DNA of 64,000 nucleotides from CBDFHV01 sp965247705 (GTDB taxonomy: Bacteria; Pseudomonadota; Alphaproteobacteria; Rhodospirillales; CAMCUA01). The stretch spans positions 1 through 64,000 of the forward strand of contig CBDFHV010000076.1 in the NCBI GenBank assembly GCA_965247705.1, in the 5' to 3' direction. Position numbers and translations under genes: made by a program. Below, piece after piece: positions 24,392-33,311 of this stretch (its first letter is position 1; each line of letters starts with the position of its first letter). The notes under the pieces were generated by a model that worked only from the letters and a program-made list of their open reading frames with translations, ran no database searches and was not told the origin of the DNA.

Positions 24392-25296
24392 GTTGCCTCT
24401 CCCTTGTCGAGCCCGGCTTGCCGCGCCATACGCGTCAGGGCCTCAAGACCCATGGACTGATAGTACATCGGGTTGCGGACAGCCGGATCCTGTTCCGCCT
24501 CGATCACCAGCCATCCCCCGTAACCCTGTTCGGCGGCGATCCGCAGAACCGGTTTGAAGGCGACGGCACCCTCCGGGTCGCCGGGCACCGTGAAGACGCC
24601 TCGGCGGACGCCTTCGAGGAAACTCAGGCGCTGCGTTTGCACCTCCGCCATCACGGCGGGCCGCACGTTCTTCGCGTGGATATGGGCGATGCGCCCCATG
24701 TAGCGCCGCGCCAGCCGTTCGGGATCGACGCCGCCAAGGAAGGCGTGGCCCGTATCCAGCAACAGGTGGGTCGCCGGTCCGGTAGCGGCCATGAAGGCGT
24801 CGATCTCGGCCGCCGTTTCGACCACAGTGCCCATGTGGTGATGGTAGACGAGGGTGATGCCCTGGTCGGCGCAGGTTTCCGCGATGGCCTCGACGCTGGC
24901 GCCGAAGGCCTCCCACGCACCATCCGCTAGCACGGGGCTGTCGGCGATTGGCGCGGCGTCGTTGCCGTGGATGGCGTTGGAAGTCTCGCAGGCGATGCAG
25001 ACCTGGCAGCCCATGGCCTTCAGCAGGTCGAGATGGGGCTGGATCGCGGCCTTCTCCGCCTCGATGCCGTGCGCCAACAGGTTGAGGGAATGCCAGCCCG
25101 AAACGAATTTCAGGCCGTGGGGCGCCAGAGCCTTCCGCAAGGCCGGCGCTTCGGTGGGCATTTTGTGACCCTTCTCGATGCCGTCGAAGCCGATCTCGCC
25201 CGCTTCGCGAAGGCATTGCTCCAGGGATATGTCCGCGCCGAGCGATTGGTCGTCGTCGTTTGACCAGGCGATGGGGTTGGTGCCGTAGCGGATCAA
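24388..25296 (-). CDS. iolE: Inosose dehydratase
   Basis: A xylose-isomerase-like TIM barrel of about 302 aa that dehydrates 2-keto-myo-inositol (scyllo-inosose) to 3D-(3,5/4)-trihydroxycyclohexane-1,2-dione. Motifs: YGTNPIAWSNDDDQSLG at the N-terminus, GFDGIEKGHKMP, VYHHHMGTVVE (metal His), LLLDTGHAFLGG and VIEAEQDPAVRNP. The start is uncertain: TTG 25296 gives the usual family length, while the nearest ATG (25419) would overlap iolD by 110 nt with non-family sequence, and an ATT overlaps the iolD stop. It is coupled to iolB by a 4-nt overlap. Confidence 0.9.
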   Translation of the reverse strand: MIRYGTNPIAWSNDDDQSLGADISLEQCLREAGEIGFDGIEKGHKMPTEAPALRKALAPHGLKFVSGWHSLNLLAHGIEAEKAAIQPHLDLLKAMGCQVCIACETSNAIHGNDAAPIADSPVLADGAWEAFGASVEAIAETCADQGITLVYHHHMGTVVETAAEIDAFMAATGPATHLLLDTGHAFLGGVDPERLARRYMGRIAHIHAKNVRPAVMAEVQTQRLSFLEGVRRGVFTVPGDPEGAVAFKPVLRIAAEQGYGGWLVIEAEQDPAVRNPMYYQSMGLEALTRMARQAGLDKGEAT

Positions 25297-25309
25297 GCCG
25301 GTTGTCCGG

Positions 25310-27139
25310 TCAATCGGCGCGGCGACGGACCGCCAGCGCGGCCTCGTAGCCCTGGCGTGCCTCGGCGACCTGCGGCCGGGCGGAAACCTCGGGCACCGCC
25401 ACGTCCCACCAGTGGCCACCCTCCTCGGTGGCGGGCATGGGGTCGGTGTCGATGGTGATGACGTAGGTGGTTTTGGAAGCGCGGGCGCGCATCATGGCCT
25501 CTTCAAGCGCCGCGGTCGAGCCGACGTTCTCGGCCACTGCGCCCATGGATTCGGCGTGTGCGGTGTAATCGATCCGCGAGGGCGTGGCGTGGCGGGCGTC
25601 GTCGAGAAGGTTGTTGAAGCTTTCGCTCCCCGCCGCCCGCTGCAACCTGTTGATGCAGCCGAAACCTCGGTTGTCGAGCACCACCACGATGATCTTCACC
25701 CCCAGCATGACCGAGGTGGCGAGCTCGGAATTCATCATCAGGTAGGACCCGTCGCCCACCATGACCACCACCTCCCGCTCGGGCAGGGCCATCTTGACTC
25801 CCAGACCGCCGGCGATTTCATAGCCCATGCAGGAATAGCCATATTCGATGTGATAGCCGTTGGGCCGCTCTGCCCGCCACAGCTTGTGGAGCTCGCCCGG
25901 CAGACCGCCCGCCGCGCAGACCAGCACCGTGTCCTTGTCGGAGGCCCGCTGCACCGCGCCGATCACCTGCGCGTCGGACGGCAGGGCGTTTCCCGTCGGG
26001 GCGGCCGTCACGACATCGGCGGCGGATAGCCACGCTTCCTTCAACGAGGATTCCGGCGGGGTCGCGGTCCAGCCGTCGAGCTGTGCAGAGAGCTCCTCCA
26101 GCCCTGCATTGGCGTCGCACACCAGGGGCAGCGCGCCATGCTTGGCGGCGTCGTAAGTGGCCGCGTTCAGCATAACGAACCGCCGGTTCGGGTTCTTGAA
26201 CAGGGACCAGGAGCCGGTGGTGAAGTCCTGCATGCGGGTGCCCACGCACAGGATAACGTCGGCTCTTTCCGCCACCGCGTTGGCGGCGCTGGTCCCGGTG
26301 ACGCCGATCGAGCCCAAGTTCAGGGGATGGTCGTGGGGCAGGGCCGACTTGCCCGCCTGGGTCTCGGCCGCCGGCGTCTGGTGGGTCTCGGCGAAGTGAC
26401 GCAGAGCTTCGGTGGCGCCCGAATAGTGGACGCCGCCACCGGCGATGATCAGCGGTACTTTCGCCGTCCGCAACGCCGATGCCGCCGATTGAAGCTCGCC
26501 TGTGTCCGGTCTTGGGCGGCGCTGGGCCCACAAGCGGGGGGCGAAGAAGCTTTCCGGCCAGTCGAAGGCCTCGGCCTGGACGTCCTGGCAGAAGGCAAGG
26601 GTGACCGGGCCGCATTCGGCGGGGTCCGTCATCACGGTCATGGCGCGGGGCAGGGCGGTTAGAAGCTGCTCGGGCCGGGTGATGCGATCGAAATACCGGC
26701 TGACGGGCCTGAAGCAGTCGTTGGCGCTGATGGTGCCGTCCTGAAAATCTTCCACCTGCTGCAGCACCGGATCCGGCGCCCGGTTGGCGAACACGTCGCC
26801 GGGGATCAGCAGCACCGGTAGGCGGTTGACATGGGCCACAGCCGCCGCCGTGACCATGTTGGTGGCACCCGGCCCGATGGAGGTGGTGACCGCCATTGCC
26901 CGGCGCCGGTTGGATGCCTTGGCGTAGGCGATGGCCGCGTGGGCCATGGCCTGTTCGTTGTGGCCGCGATAGGTGGGCAGGGCGTCGCCGGCGGCGAACA
27001 GCGCCTCGCCGATCCCGGCCACGTTGCCATGGCCGAATATGGCCCAGCAGCCGGCCAGGAACGGGACCCCCGGCGCGGTCTTCTGGGCGCACAGCCAGCG
27101 CACCATGGCCTGGGCGGCGGTCAATCGGATCGTGCTCAT
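25310..27139 (-). CDS. iolD: 3D-(3,5/4)-trihydroxycyclohexane-1,2-dione hydrolase
   Basis: A 609-aa ThDP-dependent enzyme that opens the six-membered ring of the inositol intermediate to 5-deoxy-glucuronate. Domain order is that of the acetolactate-synthase superfamily: GHNEQAMAHAAIAYAK (catalytic Glu), TTSIGPGATNMVTAAA, and C-terminal GDGSYLMMNSELAT followed by LDNRGFGCINRLQ, which is characteristic of IolD. The start MSTIRLTAAQA at 27139 overlaps the iolC stop (ATGA). It is distinct from the acetolactate-synthase-like protein at 9643. Confidence 0.94.
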   Translation of the reverse strand: MSTIRLTAAQAMVRWLCAQKTAPGVPFLAGCWAIFGHGNVAGIGEALFAAGDALPTYRGHNEQAMAHAAIAYAKASNRRRAMAVTTSIGPGATNMVTAAAVAHVNRLPVLLIPGDVFANRAPDPVLQQVEDFQDGTISANDCFRPVSRYFDRITRPEQLLTALPRAMTVMTDPAECGPVTLAFCQDVQAEAFDWPESFFAPRLWAQRRPRPDTGELQSAASALRTAKVPLIIAGGGVHYSGATEALRHFAETHQTPAAETQAGKSALPHDHPLNLGSIGVTGTSAANAVAERADVILCVGTRMQDFTTGSWSLFKNPNRRFVMLNAATYDAAKHGALPLVCDANAGLEELSAQLDGWTATPPESSLKEAWLSAADVVTAAPTGNALPSDAQVIGAVQRASDKDTVLVCAAGGLPGELHKLWRAERPNGYHIEYGYSCMGYEIAGGLGVKMALPEREVVVMVGDGSYLMMNSELATSVMLGVKIIVVVLDNRGFGCINRLQRAAGSESFNNLLDDARHATPSRIDYTAHAESMGAVAENVGSTAALEEAMMRARASKTTYVITIDTDPMPATEEGGHWWDVAVPEVSARPQVAEARQGYEAALAVRRRAD

Positions 27140-29052
27140 GGGTTGGCTCCCCGTTGGGTTCGTGCCTGGTCCCAGACCGCGCAAAGCCGGCCGAAGCGAG
27201 CGGCCATGTCCGCCACCGCCTCGGGTCCGGTCATCTCGCCGGTCAGCCAGGCGCGACAGGCGGTGGCGAAGATCGTCCGCCCCACCGCGAAGCCCTTGAC
27301 CATGTCATGGCCGGCGGCGATGGCGAACCTTTCGGCCAGCCGCGCTTCGCCCTCGCCGAGGCCGAGCACCACGATCCCCCGGCACCAGGGGTCGTTCCCC
27401 TGCACGGCGGCGCAGGTTTGGGACCAGGCGGCGTTGTCGACCATCGGCTCCAGCTTCCACCAATCGGGCCGTACACCGATGTCGTAGAACCGCTGGATCA
27501 CCACCGCGGAGGTGCGGTCGTCCACCGGCCCGACCACCGACGGGATGACTTCGAGCAGGAACTCCAGTCCACGGGCGCGGGCGGCGCGGGCCAGGCGGAC
27601 AATGGTCTCCTCCTGACGCGCCTTCATCTCGTCGCCGTCGTCCGGGTGGTAGAGGCACAGCGCCTTGACCACGTGCTCCACCGGCCACTCCGCCAGTTCC
27701 GAACCCACATCCGGTCCGGTCTCCAGCAGCAACGGACGCGAGCCCGGCACCTCCACGGGGCGGCCGATCCACAGGCCCTGGCCGGCGGCGGCGTAAAGCG
27801 CATCGCGCCCGAGACGGGTGTCGCACAGGATGCCATAGCCGGGCCGGCCAGCGGCGACCTGGCGCGCAGCCTCGAGGCAAAGCGTCTTGAACCGGGGAAT
27901 CCGTGCCGGATCGGCGCCGACCTCCTGGGCCACTGCCTCGATCTGCGACCGATGGTCGAAGGCGAAGACCCGCAACGCCGGCCAGTCGTCCCGGCGGTTG
28001 GTCGCCCAATGGACGTGCTCCAGTTCCGCGTCCTTGCGCAGGGCCGGGGTTCGCACACCCCGATCAAGGAAGAACCGCAGCTCCGCCCAGCTCGGACAGG
28101 CGGGCGCGCAGCCGTGGCGGGAAACCGCCAGGGCCCCGCAGGCGTTGGCGTATTTCAGCGTCGTCGGCCAGTCTTCGTCATCGAGCCAGCCCTTCAGCAG
28201 GCCCGCCATGAAGCCGTCGCCGGCGCCCAGCACGTTGAACACCTCGATGGGAAAGCCGGGGCCGGAAAGCCCCGCGTCCAGGTCGTCGGGAATGGCGCCT
28301 TCGAAGGCCGCGGCGCCCATGGGGCCGCGCTTGCAAATCAGCGTCGCCGCCGAGACACCCCGCACGGCACGCAGCGCGGCAATGGTGTCGGTGGTTCCCC
28401 CGGCGATGTGAAACTCCTCCTCGGTGCCGACGATCAGGTCGAAGAGATGCAGCGTCGATTGCAGCTTCGCCGTGACCTTGGCGCTTTCCACATAGCGGCT
28501 TTCGCCCTCGCCGTGACCCGCCACGCCCCACAGATTGGGGCGATAGTCGATATCGAGCGCCGTGCGCGCGCCGTTCTCCCGCGCCAGCCGCAGGGCTTTC
28601 AGCACCGCGGCCTCGGTTCGCGGGTTGCTCAAGTGGGTGCCGGTGACGGTGACGCAGCGGGCCTCGGCGATGAACGCCGGGTCGATGTCGTCCTCGCACA
28701 GTGCCATGTCGGCGCAGTCTTCCCGGTAGAAGATCATCGGGAACTGGTGTTCGTCGCGGATGCCAAGGAGAACCAGGGCCGTCAGGCGATCCGGGTCGGT
28801 TATCACGCCGCGCACGTCGACGCCCTCGCGGTTCAACTGCTCGCGGATGAAGCGGCCCATGTGCTCGTCGCCGACGCGGGTGATCACCGCCGAACGCAAC
28901 CCCAGCCGCGCCCCGCCGGCGGCCATGTTGGTGGGCGAGCCGCCGATGTATTTGTTGAACGACGCCATGTCCTCCAAGCGCCCGCCCACCTGGGTGCCGT
29001 AAAGGTCCACCGAGCTGCGGCCGATGGTGATCACATCGAGCGGCTTCATCAC
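27136..29052 (-). CDS. iolC: 5-dehydro-2-deoxygluconokinase fused to DUF2090 aldolase-like domain
   Basis: A 638-aa fusion. Residues 1 to ~325 are a PfkB-family sugar kinase (IGRSSVDLYGTQVGG, YIGGSPTNMA, and VLGAGDGFMAGLLKGW with the catalytic Asp), phosphorylating 2-deoxy-5-keto-gluconate. Residues ~335-630 form the DUF2090 domain (FAFDHRSQ, KTLCLEAARQV, GLGEGEARLAERFAIAA), related to class I aldolases and often fused to IolC in proteobacteria; it may supply the IolJ-type aldolase step. The ATG at 29052 overlaps the ABC ATPase stop by 4 nt. A separate iolJ is not present in the window, which fits the fused domain carrying that role. Confidence 0.93.
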   Translation of the reverse strand: MMKPLDVITIGRSSVDLYGTQVGGRLEDMASFNKYIGGSPTNMAAGGARLGLRSAVITRVGDEHMGRFIREQLNREGVDVRGVITDPDRLTALVLLGIRDEHQFPMIFYREDCADMALCEDDIDPAFIAEARCVTVTGTHLSNPRTEAAVLKALRLARENGARTALDIDYRPNLWGVAGHGEGESRYVESAKVTAKLQSTLHLFDLIVGTEEEFHIAGGTTDTIAALRAVRGVSAATLICKRGPMGAAAFEGAIPDDLDAGLSGPGFPIEVFNVLGAGDGFMAGLLKGWLDDEDWPTTLKYANACGALAVSRHGCAPACPSWAELRFFLDRGVRTPALRKDAELEHVHWATNRRDDWPALRVFAFDHRSQIEAVAQEVGADPARIPRFKTLCLEAARQVAAGRPGYGILCDTRLGRDALYAAAGQGLWIGRPVEVPGSRPLLLETGPDVGSELAEWPVEHVVKALCLYHPDDGDEMKARQEETIVRLARAARARGLEFLLEVIPSVVGPVDDRTSAVVIQRFYDIGVRPDWWKLEPMVDNAAWSQTCAAVQGNDPWCRGIVVLGLGEGEARLAERFAIAAGHDMVKGFAVGRTIFATACRAWLTGEMTGPEAVADMAARFGRLCAVWDQARTQRGANP

Positions 29053-29828
29053 ACGGTGCCGCCGAGGGAGCCCTCCAGTTGGGCGAGCTCCTGTCCGCCG
29101 GCCATCATGTCCTGCAGTTCCTCGGGCGAAACGTCCCCCCGCTCGGCCGTGCCCAGGGTCTGACCCCGGTTCAACACCGTGAACCGGTCGCCCACCGCCA
29201 TGGCGTGACGGACGTTGTGGGTGATGAACACGACGCCGATGCCGGCCTTGCGCACCTTGTCGATGGTGGCGAGCACGTTCGAGGTTTGGCGGACCCCAAG
29301 AGCCGAAGTGGGCTCGTCGAGGATCAGCGCCTTGGCGCCGAAGTGGACCGCCCGCGAGATCGCCACGGTCTGCCGCTCGCCGCCGGACAGGGTGCCCACG
29401 GCCTGATTGGGTTCGCGGAGATTAATCCCCATGCGGGCCATCTCCTCCAAGGTCACCCGGTTCGCCTTCTTGAAGTCGAGGAACTGGAACGGGCCAAAGC
29501 GCTTCACGGGCTCTTGACCCATCCAGAAATTGCGGGTCACCGACATCAGCGGAATCATCGCCAGGTCCTGGTAGACCGTGGCGATGCCGTACTGCATGGC
29601 GTCCCGGGGACTGTCGAACGTCACTCTCTCCCCATTCACCAGTATCTCGCCCTTGGTGGGTTTGTGGACCCCGGACATGGTCTTGATGAAGGTGGACTTG
29701 CCGGCCCCGTTGTCGCCCAGCAGGCAGTGGCATTCGCCCGGCATCACCGAGACGGTGACGCCGGCCAGTGCGATCACCTGGCCGAAATGCTTTTCGATGT
29801 CGCGCAGCTCGATCAAAGGCGTCGTCAT
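29049..29828 (-). CDS. Inositol/ribose-type ABC transporter ATPase
   Basis: A 259-aa single-NBD ATPase of the CUT2 family. Walker A GDNGAGKST, Q-loop VYQDLAMIP, signature LSGGERQTVAISRA, Walker B ALILDEPTSALG and switch His (ITHNVRHAM) are present. Unlike RbsA/XylG, which carry two NBDs, it has only one, as in FrcA and inositol IatA-like systems. It overlaps the permease stop (29825) and the iolC start (29052) by 4 nt each. The context makes myo-inositol the likely substrate. Confidence 0.92.
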   Translation of the reverse strand: MTTPLIELRDIEKHFGQVIALAGVTVSVMPGECHCLLGDNGAGKSTFIKTMSGVHKPTKGEILVNGERVTFDSPRDAMQYGIATVYQDLAMIPLMSVTRNFWMGQEPVKRFGPFQFLDFKKANRVTLEEMARMGINLREPNQAVGTLSGGERQTVAISRAVHFGAKALILDEPTSALGVRQTSNVLATIDKVRKAGIGVVFITHNVRHAMAVGDRFTVLNRGQTLGTAERGDVSPEELQDMMAGGQELAQLEGSLGGTV

Positions 29829-30925
29829 CCCCGTTCTCCCGTGATCATGCGGCGAATGTAGGTGTTCAGAATCACCGCCAGCAGCAGAATGACGCCGAGG
29901 AACACCCGGAACAGCGAGCTCTCGACTCCGGTGAAGAACAGCCCTTGCTGCACCACCCCGAAGATCAGCGCCCCCAAGGCCGCGCCGACGACCGAACCGT
30001 AGCCGCCGGTCAGAAGCGCGCCGCCGATGACGACGCAGATGATGGCTTCGAACTCCTTCAACAGGCCCCGGTCGGCGGCCGCGGAGCCGAACTCCATCAC
30101 CTGGCAGGTGGCGAACACGCAGGCGCAGAAGGCGGTGAACATGAACATCAGGACCTTCACCCGATTGACCGGCACCCCCGTGTAGCGGGCCGCCTGGGCG
30201 TCGCCGCCGGAGGCGAAGATCCAGTTGCCGAACTTGGTGCGGGTCAGCAGCCAATGGCCGAAGACGATCAGGACGATGGCCCAGATCATCAGCATGGGAA
30301 TGCCGTCCACCACCGGCTGTCCGACCCGGTTGCCGCGGGTGAAGACGCCGATCAGGCCCATGTCGCCGAGCCACTGAAAGGCACCGGTGAACAACTTGCC
30401 GCCGAAGAGGGGTGCCAGCCAGTCGCCCTCGGCGGCATCCTTGACGCCGCCGATGATGGTCTTCCGGGTGGTCGAGATCGACAGAAAGATGGTCAGCCCA
30501 CGCAGGATGTAAAGAAAGGCCAAGGATACGATGAAGCTGGGCAGTCCGGTCTTGATGACAAGCCAGCCGTTTACCGCGCCGAGACCGGTCGCGATGATGA
30601 AGGCGACGATGATGGCGAGCCACACCGGATAGCCCCATTGCACCGAAACGATGGCGATGACGATCCCGGCGAAGCCGATCATGGAGCCCACCGAGAGGTC
30701 GAACTCGCCGGCAATCATCAATAGGCACGCGCCGACGGCGATGATAGCGAACTGGGCGGAAACGACCCCCCAGTTCATCGCCCCCTCGGGGCTGAACATG
30801 CCGGTGTCGCCGGCAACGATGAGGAAGAATGCAAAGACGAGGATAACCCCGCAGATCGCTCCCAGTTCGGGACGGATCAGCGCCTTGCGGAGCGGCGATA
30901 TCTCCTTGAGCCGTTCGTCGGTCAT
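29825..30925 (-). CDS. Inositol/ribose-type ABC transporter permease
   Basis: A 366-aa RbsC-family permease with about ten hydrophobic segments. The conserved AGEFDLSVGSMIGFAGIV and YGSVVGAALGALIFGVV motifs of CUT2 permeases are visible. It is slightly longer than typical RbsC because of a loop around residues 135-205 containing DAAEGDWLAPLFGGK. The ATG at 30925 lies 63 nt downstream of the binding-protein stop, with a strong hairpin in the gap. It forms a transporter with the ATPase and binding protein in this operon. Confidence 0.92.
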   Translation of the reverse strand: MTDERLKEISPLRKALIRPELGAICGVILVFAFFLIVAGDTGMFSPEGAMNWGVVSAQFAIIAVGACLLMIAGEFDLSVGSMIGFAGIVIAIVSVQWGYPVWLAIIVAFIIATGLGAVNGWLVIKTGLPSFIVSLAFLYILRGLTIFLSISTTRKTIIGGVKDAAEGDWLAPLFGGKLFTGAFQWLGDMGLIGVFTRGNRVGQPVVDGIPMLMIWAIVLIVFGHWLLTRTKFGNWIFASGGDAQAARYTGVPVNRVKVLMFMFTAFCACVFATCQVMEFGSAAADRGLLKEFEAIICVVIGGALLTGGYGSVVGAALGALIFGVVQQGLFFTGVESSLFRVFLGVILLLAVILNTYIRRMITGERG

Positions 30926-30954
30926 GGGACTGTCCCGGAGAATGCGGAAGGGTG

Positions 30955-30982
30955 AAAAGGCCCGGGGCGCGCGCCCCGGGCC
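30955..30982 (-). terminator. Intercistronic terminator/attenuator after the inositol binding protein
   Basis: A perfect 24-nt palindrome (half GGCCCGGGGCGC, 30959-30982) lies between the binding-protein stop and the permease start. On the minus strand it is followed by TTTTC. Partial termination or 3'-end protection here would raise the binding protein over the membrane components, as in many ABC operons. Confidence 0.65.
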
Positions 30983-30988
30983 GGCGAC

Positions 30989-31930
30989 TCAGCGGTACTC
31001 GCCCGCGTATTTCTCCACCAGCGGTATGTTGCCCTTGGTCACGAAGCCGGGTCCGGAGTTGATGTGCCCGGACGGCAGGACGCCGTATCGCGCCAACTGG
31101 GTGAGGATCACCACCGGCAGGTAGCCCTGCAGGTAGGGTTGCTGGTCGATGCCGAATGCGATCACCCCGTCCTTGATGCCTTTCGCGATCTCGCCCGACA
31201 GGTCGAAGGTACCGAAGTGGATGTCGCCCGACAGGCCCATCTCCTCAAGCGCCGCCAGGGTCGGATGGGCCGAGGTCGGACCGAGTGTCAGGACCCCGTT
31301 GGTGTCCGCGTTGGTCGACAGGTAGGCCTTCACCTTGTTCTTGATCTCCGACGGGTCCTGGCCGCTGTCGATCATCTGCTTGCCAAGCTCCAAGCCCAGG
31401 GCATCGGCGTAGCCCCGGCAGCGCTCCACCGAGGCCGGGTTGGTGATGTAGTGGTTGACGCACAGGAACTTCTTCACCCCGGCGGCCTTCGCCCGCTTGC
31501 CGGCGCCGAGGCCGGCGTCGTATTCGGGCTGACCCACGTGGAGGAGGGCGCCCATGGCTTCGGACTGTTCGTGGGTGCCGGAGTTTATGGTGATCACGGG
31601 GATCCCGCGGTCCACCGCCGAGGTGACCGGACCCTTGAGGACATCGAAATCGGCGATGGTGACGATGATGCCGTCGGGGCTCGAAGCCGCGGCCTGCTGG
31701 ACGATCCGCGCCATGTCGGCGAGGTCGCCGGTGGGCGGGTTGCGGTAGTCCACCGTGACGCCCATCTGCTTGCCGGCGACGGCGATCGCGTTCTTGATGG
31801 TGTTCCACCAACTGTCGCTGTCGGGCGCGTGGCTGATCAGCACGAAGCGCTCATCGGCGGCTTGCAAAGGGGCAATGGCGCCGGTGATCGCGATCGCGGC
31901 GGTGGCGATCGCGGCGAATGTCTTTCTCAT
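30989..31930 (-). CDS. Inositol/ribose-type ABC transporter substrate-binding protein
   Basis: A 313-aa periplasmic binding protein of the RbsB/Peripla_BP_4 type. A signal peptide (AAIATAAIAITGAIAPLQA, cleavage after AQA-like PLQA) precedes the mature ADERFVLISHAPDSDSWW. Two-lobed family motifs include QAAASSPDGIIVTIAD, GIPVITINSGTHEQSEAMGA and FGTFDLSGEIAKGI, with AFGIDQQPYLQGYLPV near the end. GGGAG precedes the ATG at 31930. It is the first gene of the iol operon, so an inositol is the probable ligand. Expression is probably boosted by the downstream hairpin. Confidence 0.92.
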   Translation of the reverse strand: MRKTFAAIATAAIAITGAIAPLQAADERFVLISHAPDSDSWWNTIKNAIAVAGKQMGVTVDYRNPPTGDLADMARIVQQAAASSPDGIIVTIADFDVLKGPVTSAVDRGIPVITINSGTHEQSEAMGALLHVGQPEYDAGLGAGKRAKAAGVKKFLCVNHYITNPASVERCRGYADALGLELGKQMIDSGQDPSEIKNKVKAYLSTNADTNGVLTLGPTSAHPTLAALEEMGLSGDIHFGTFDLSGEIAKGIKDGVIAFGIDQQPYLQGYLPVVILTQLARYGVLPSGHINSGPGFVTKGNIPLVEKYAGEYR

Positions 31931-32008
31931 TTCATGGCTCCCCAAAGGGTTTCCTGGCGGTTGAAGACGCGGCGCGCCCGTCCAGGGGTTCGGAAGCGCC
32001 GACCGAGT

Positions 32009-32026
32009 CGAGGTCCGCGGACCTCG
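32009..32026. promoter_or_regulatory. 18-bp palindrome between divergent inositol genes
   Basis: CGAGGTCCGCGGACCTCG is a perfect 18-bp inverted repeat in the 218-bp region between the binding-protein gene (start 31930) and the dehydrogenase gene (start 32149). Its position suits an operator for a regulator controlling both directions, such as an IolR/RpiR- or LacI-type protein, none of which is encoded in the window. Confidence 0.5.
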
Positions 32027-32148
32027 TATGGTGACATTCTCATGCGGCGGATTTGGCTTTGCAACGATCTCGTGCGCGGCGAAGCAGAATGACAGCGATC
32101 CTGGCACGAGTGCGGGTTATCTTGTGCCGCGAGTCGTCCCTCTAGGGC

Positions 32149-33279
32149 ATGGGCAAGCGAATGACGGAAGTCGGCATCGGGCTGATCGGCAGCGGGTTCA
32201 TGGGCAAGTGCCATGCGCTCGCTTATCGCAATGTGAAGGCGGTGTTCGGCGACGTGCCGACGCCCCGGCTGGAGGTCCTCTGCGACACCCCGGCCGACCG
32301 TGCCGCCGGGATGGCGGCGCGGTTCGGCTTCGCGCGCCATACCGCCGACTGGCGGGCGCTGGTGACGGACCCGGCGGTGGAGATCGTCTCCATCACCACG
32401 CCCAACAGCCTCCATCGCGAGATGGCGGTTGCCGCGCTCGGTGCCGGCAAGCATGTCTATTGCGAAAAGCCCCTGGCCGTGACCTTCGCCCAGGCCGAGG
32501 AGATGGCCGCCGCCGCCGACAAGGCCGGCGTGCTGACCATCGTCGGCTACAACTACATCAAGAACCCCGCTTTTCTCCATGCCCGGAAGCTGATTGGCAA
32601 CGGCGCCATCGGGCGCCCGATCCATTTCCGTGGCGTGGTCGACGAGGACTACCAGGCCGATCCGGAGGCCCCGTGGAGCTGGCGCTGCCTGACCGCGGAC
32701 GCGGGACTGGGCGCCCTCGGCGACTTGGGGTGCCACCTGGTTTCGTGCGCGGTGGGTCTGATGGGGCCGGTCGAGAGCCTGATCGCTGATATGCGGACCG
32801 TGCACGAGACCCGTCCGCGATCGGATGGCGGCGGTTGGGGTCCGGTGGAGAACGAGGACGTCGCCAGCGCCCTGGTTCGATTTCAAGGCGGTGCCCATGG
32901 CAGCATCGCTACTTCGCGGATCGCCTGGGGCCGCAAGAACTATCTCGCCTGGGAGGTGCACGGGGAGCGCGGCATGATCTGCTTCGATCAGGAACGCATG
33001 AACGAGCTCAAGCTCTTCCAGGCGGTTGGCGCGGCAGCGGAACAGGGGTTCAAAACCATCCTGACCGGACCCCCACACCCGCCCTACGAAAATTTCGTCC
33101 CCGCCCAGGGCCACGGCCTGGGCTTCAACGACCTGAAAATCATCGAGGTCGAGGGGCTGCTGTCGGCGCTCGCCCATGGCGGCGTACCATCGCCTTCCTT
33201 TGCCGAGGCTCTGGCCCATGAAAAGGTCATCCACGCCATCGCCGAGTCGGCGCGGACGGGGATGCGAATCGAACCATGA
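32149..33279 (+). CDS. Gfo/Idh/MocA-family dehydrogenase (inositol-type)
   Basis: A 376-aa NAD(P)-dependent oxidoreductase: Rossmann GLIGSGFMGKCHALAY near residue 10, the dinucleotide-site EKP (HVYCEKPLAVT), catalytic Lys in GYNYIKNPAF and DLGCHLV with the catalytic His. It resembles myo-inositol 2-dehydrogenase/IolX-type enzymes, and its divergent position from the inositol importer supports oxidation of an inositol isomer. Identity as IolG is not certain. The start is either ATG 32149 or 32161; neither has a strong ribosome site. An M24-family gene follows 32 nt downstream. Confidence 0.85.
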   Translation: MGKRMTEVGIGLIGSGFMGKCHALAYRNVKAVFGDVPTPRLEVLCDTPADRAAGMAARFGFARHTADWRALVTDPAVEIVSITTPNSLHREMAVAALGAGKHVYCEKPLAVTFAQAEEMAAAADKAGVLTIVGYNYIKNPAFLHARKLIGNGAIGRPIHFRGVVDEDYQADPEAPWSWRCLTADAGLGALGDLGCHLVSCAVGLMGPVESLIADMRTVHETRPRSDGGGWGPVENEDVASALVRFQGGAHGSIATSRIAWGRKNYLAWEVHGERGMICFDQERMNELKLFQAVGAAAEQGFKTILTGPPHPPYENFVPAQGHGLGFNDLKIIEVEGLLSALAHGGVPSPSFAEALAHEKVIHAIAESARTGMRIEP

Positions 33280-33311
33280 CGGCTTCCACGAGACGATAAG
33301 GGACCGATGCC

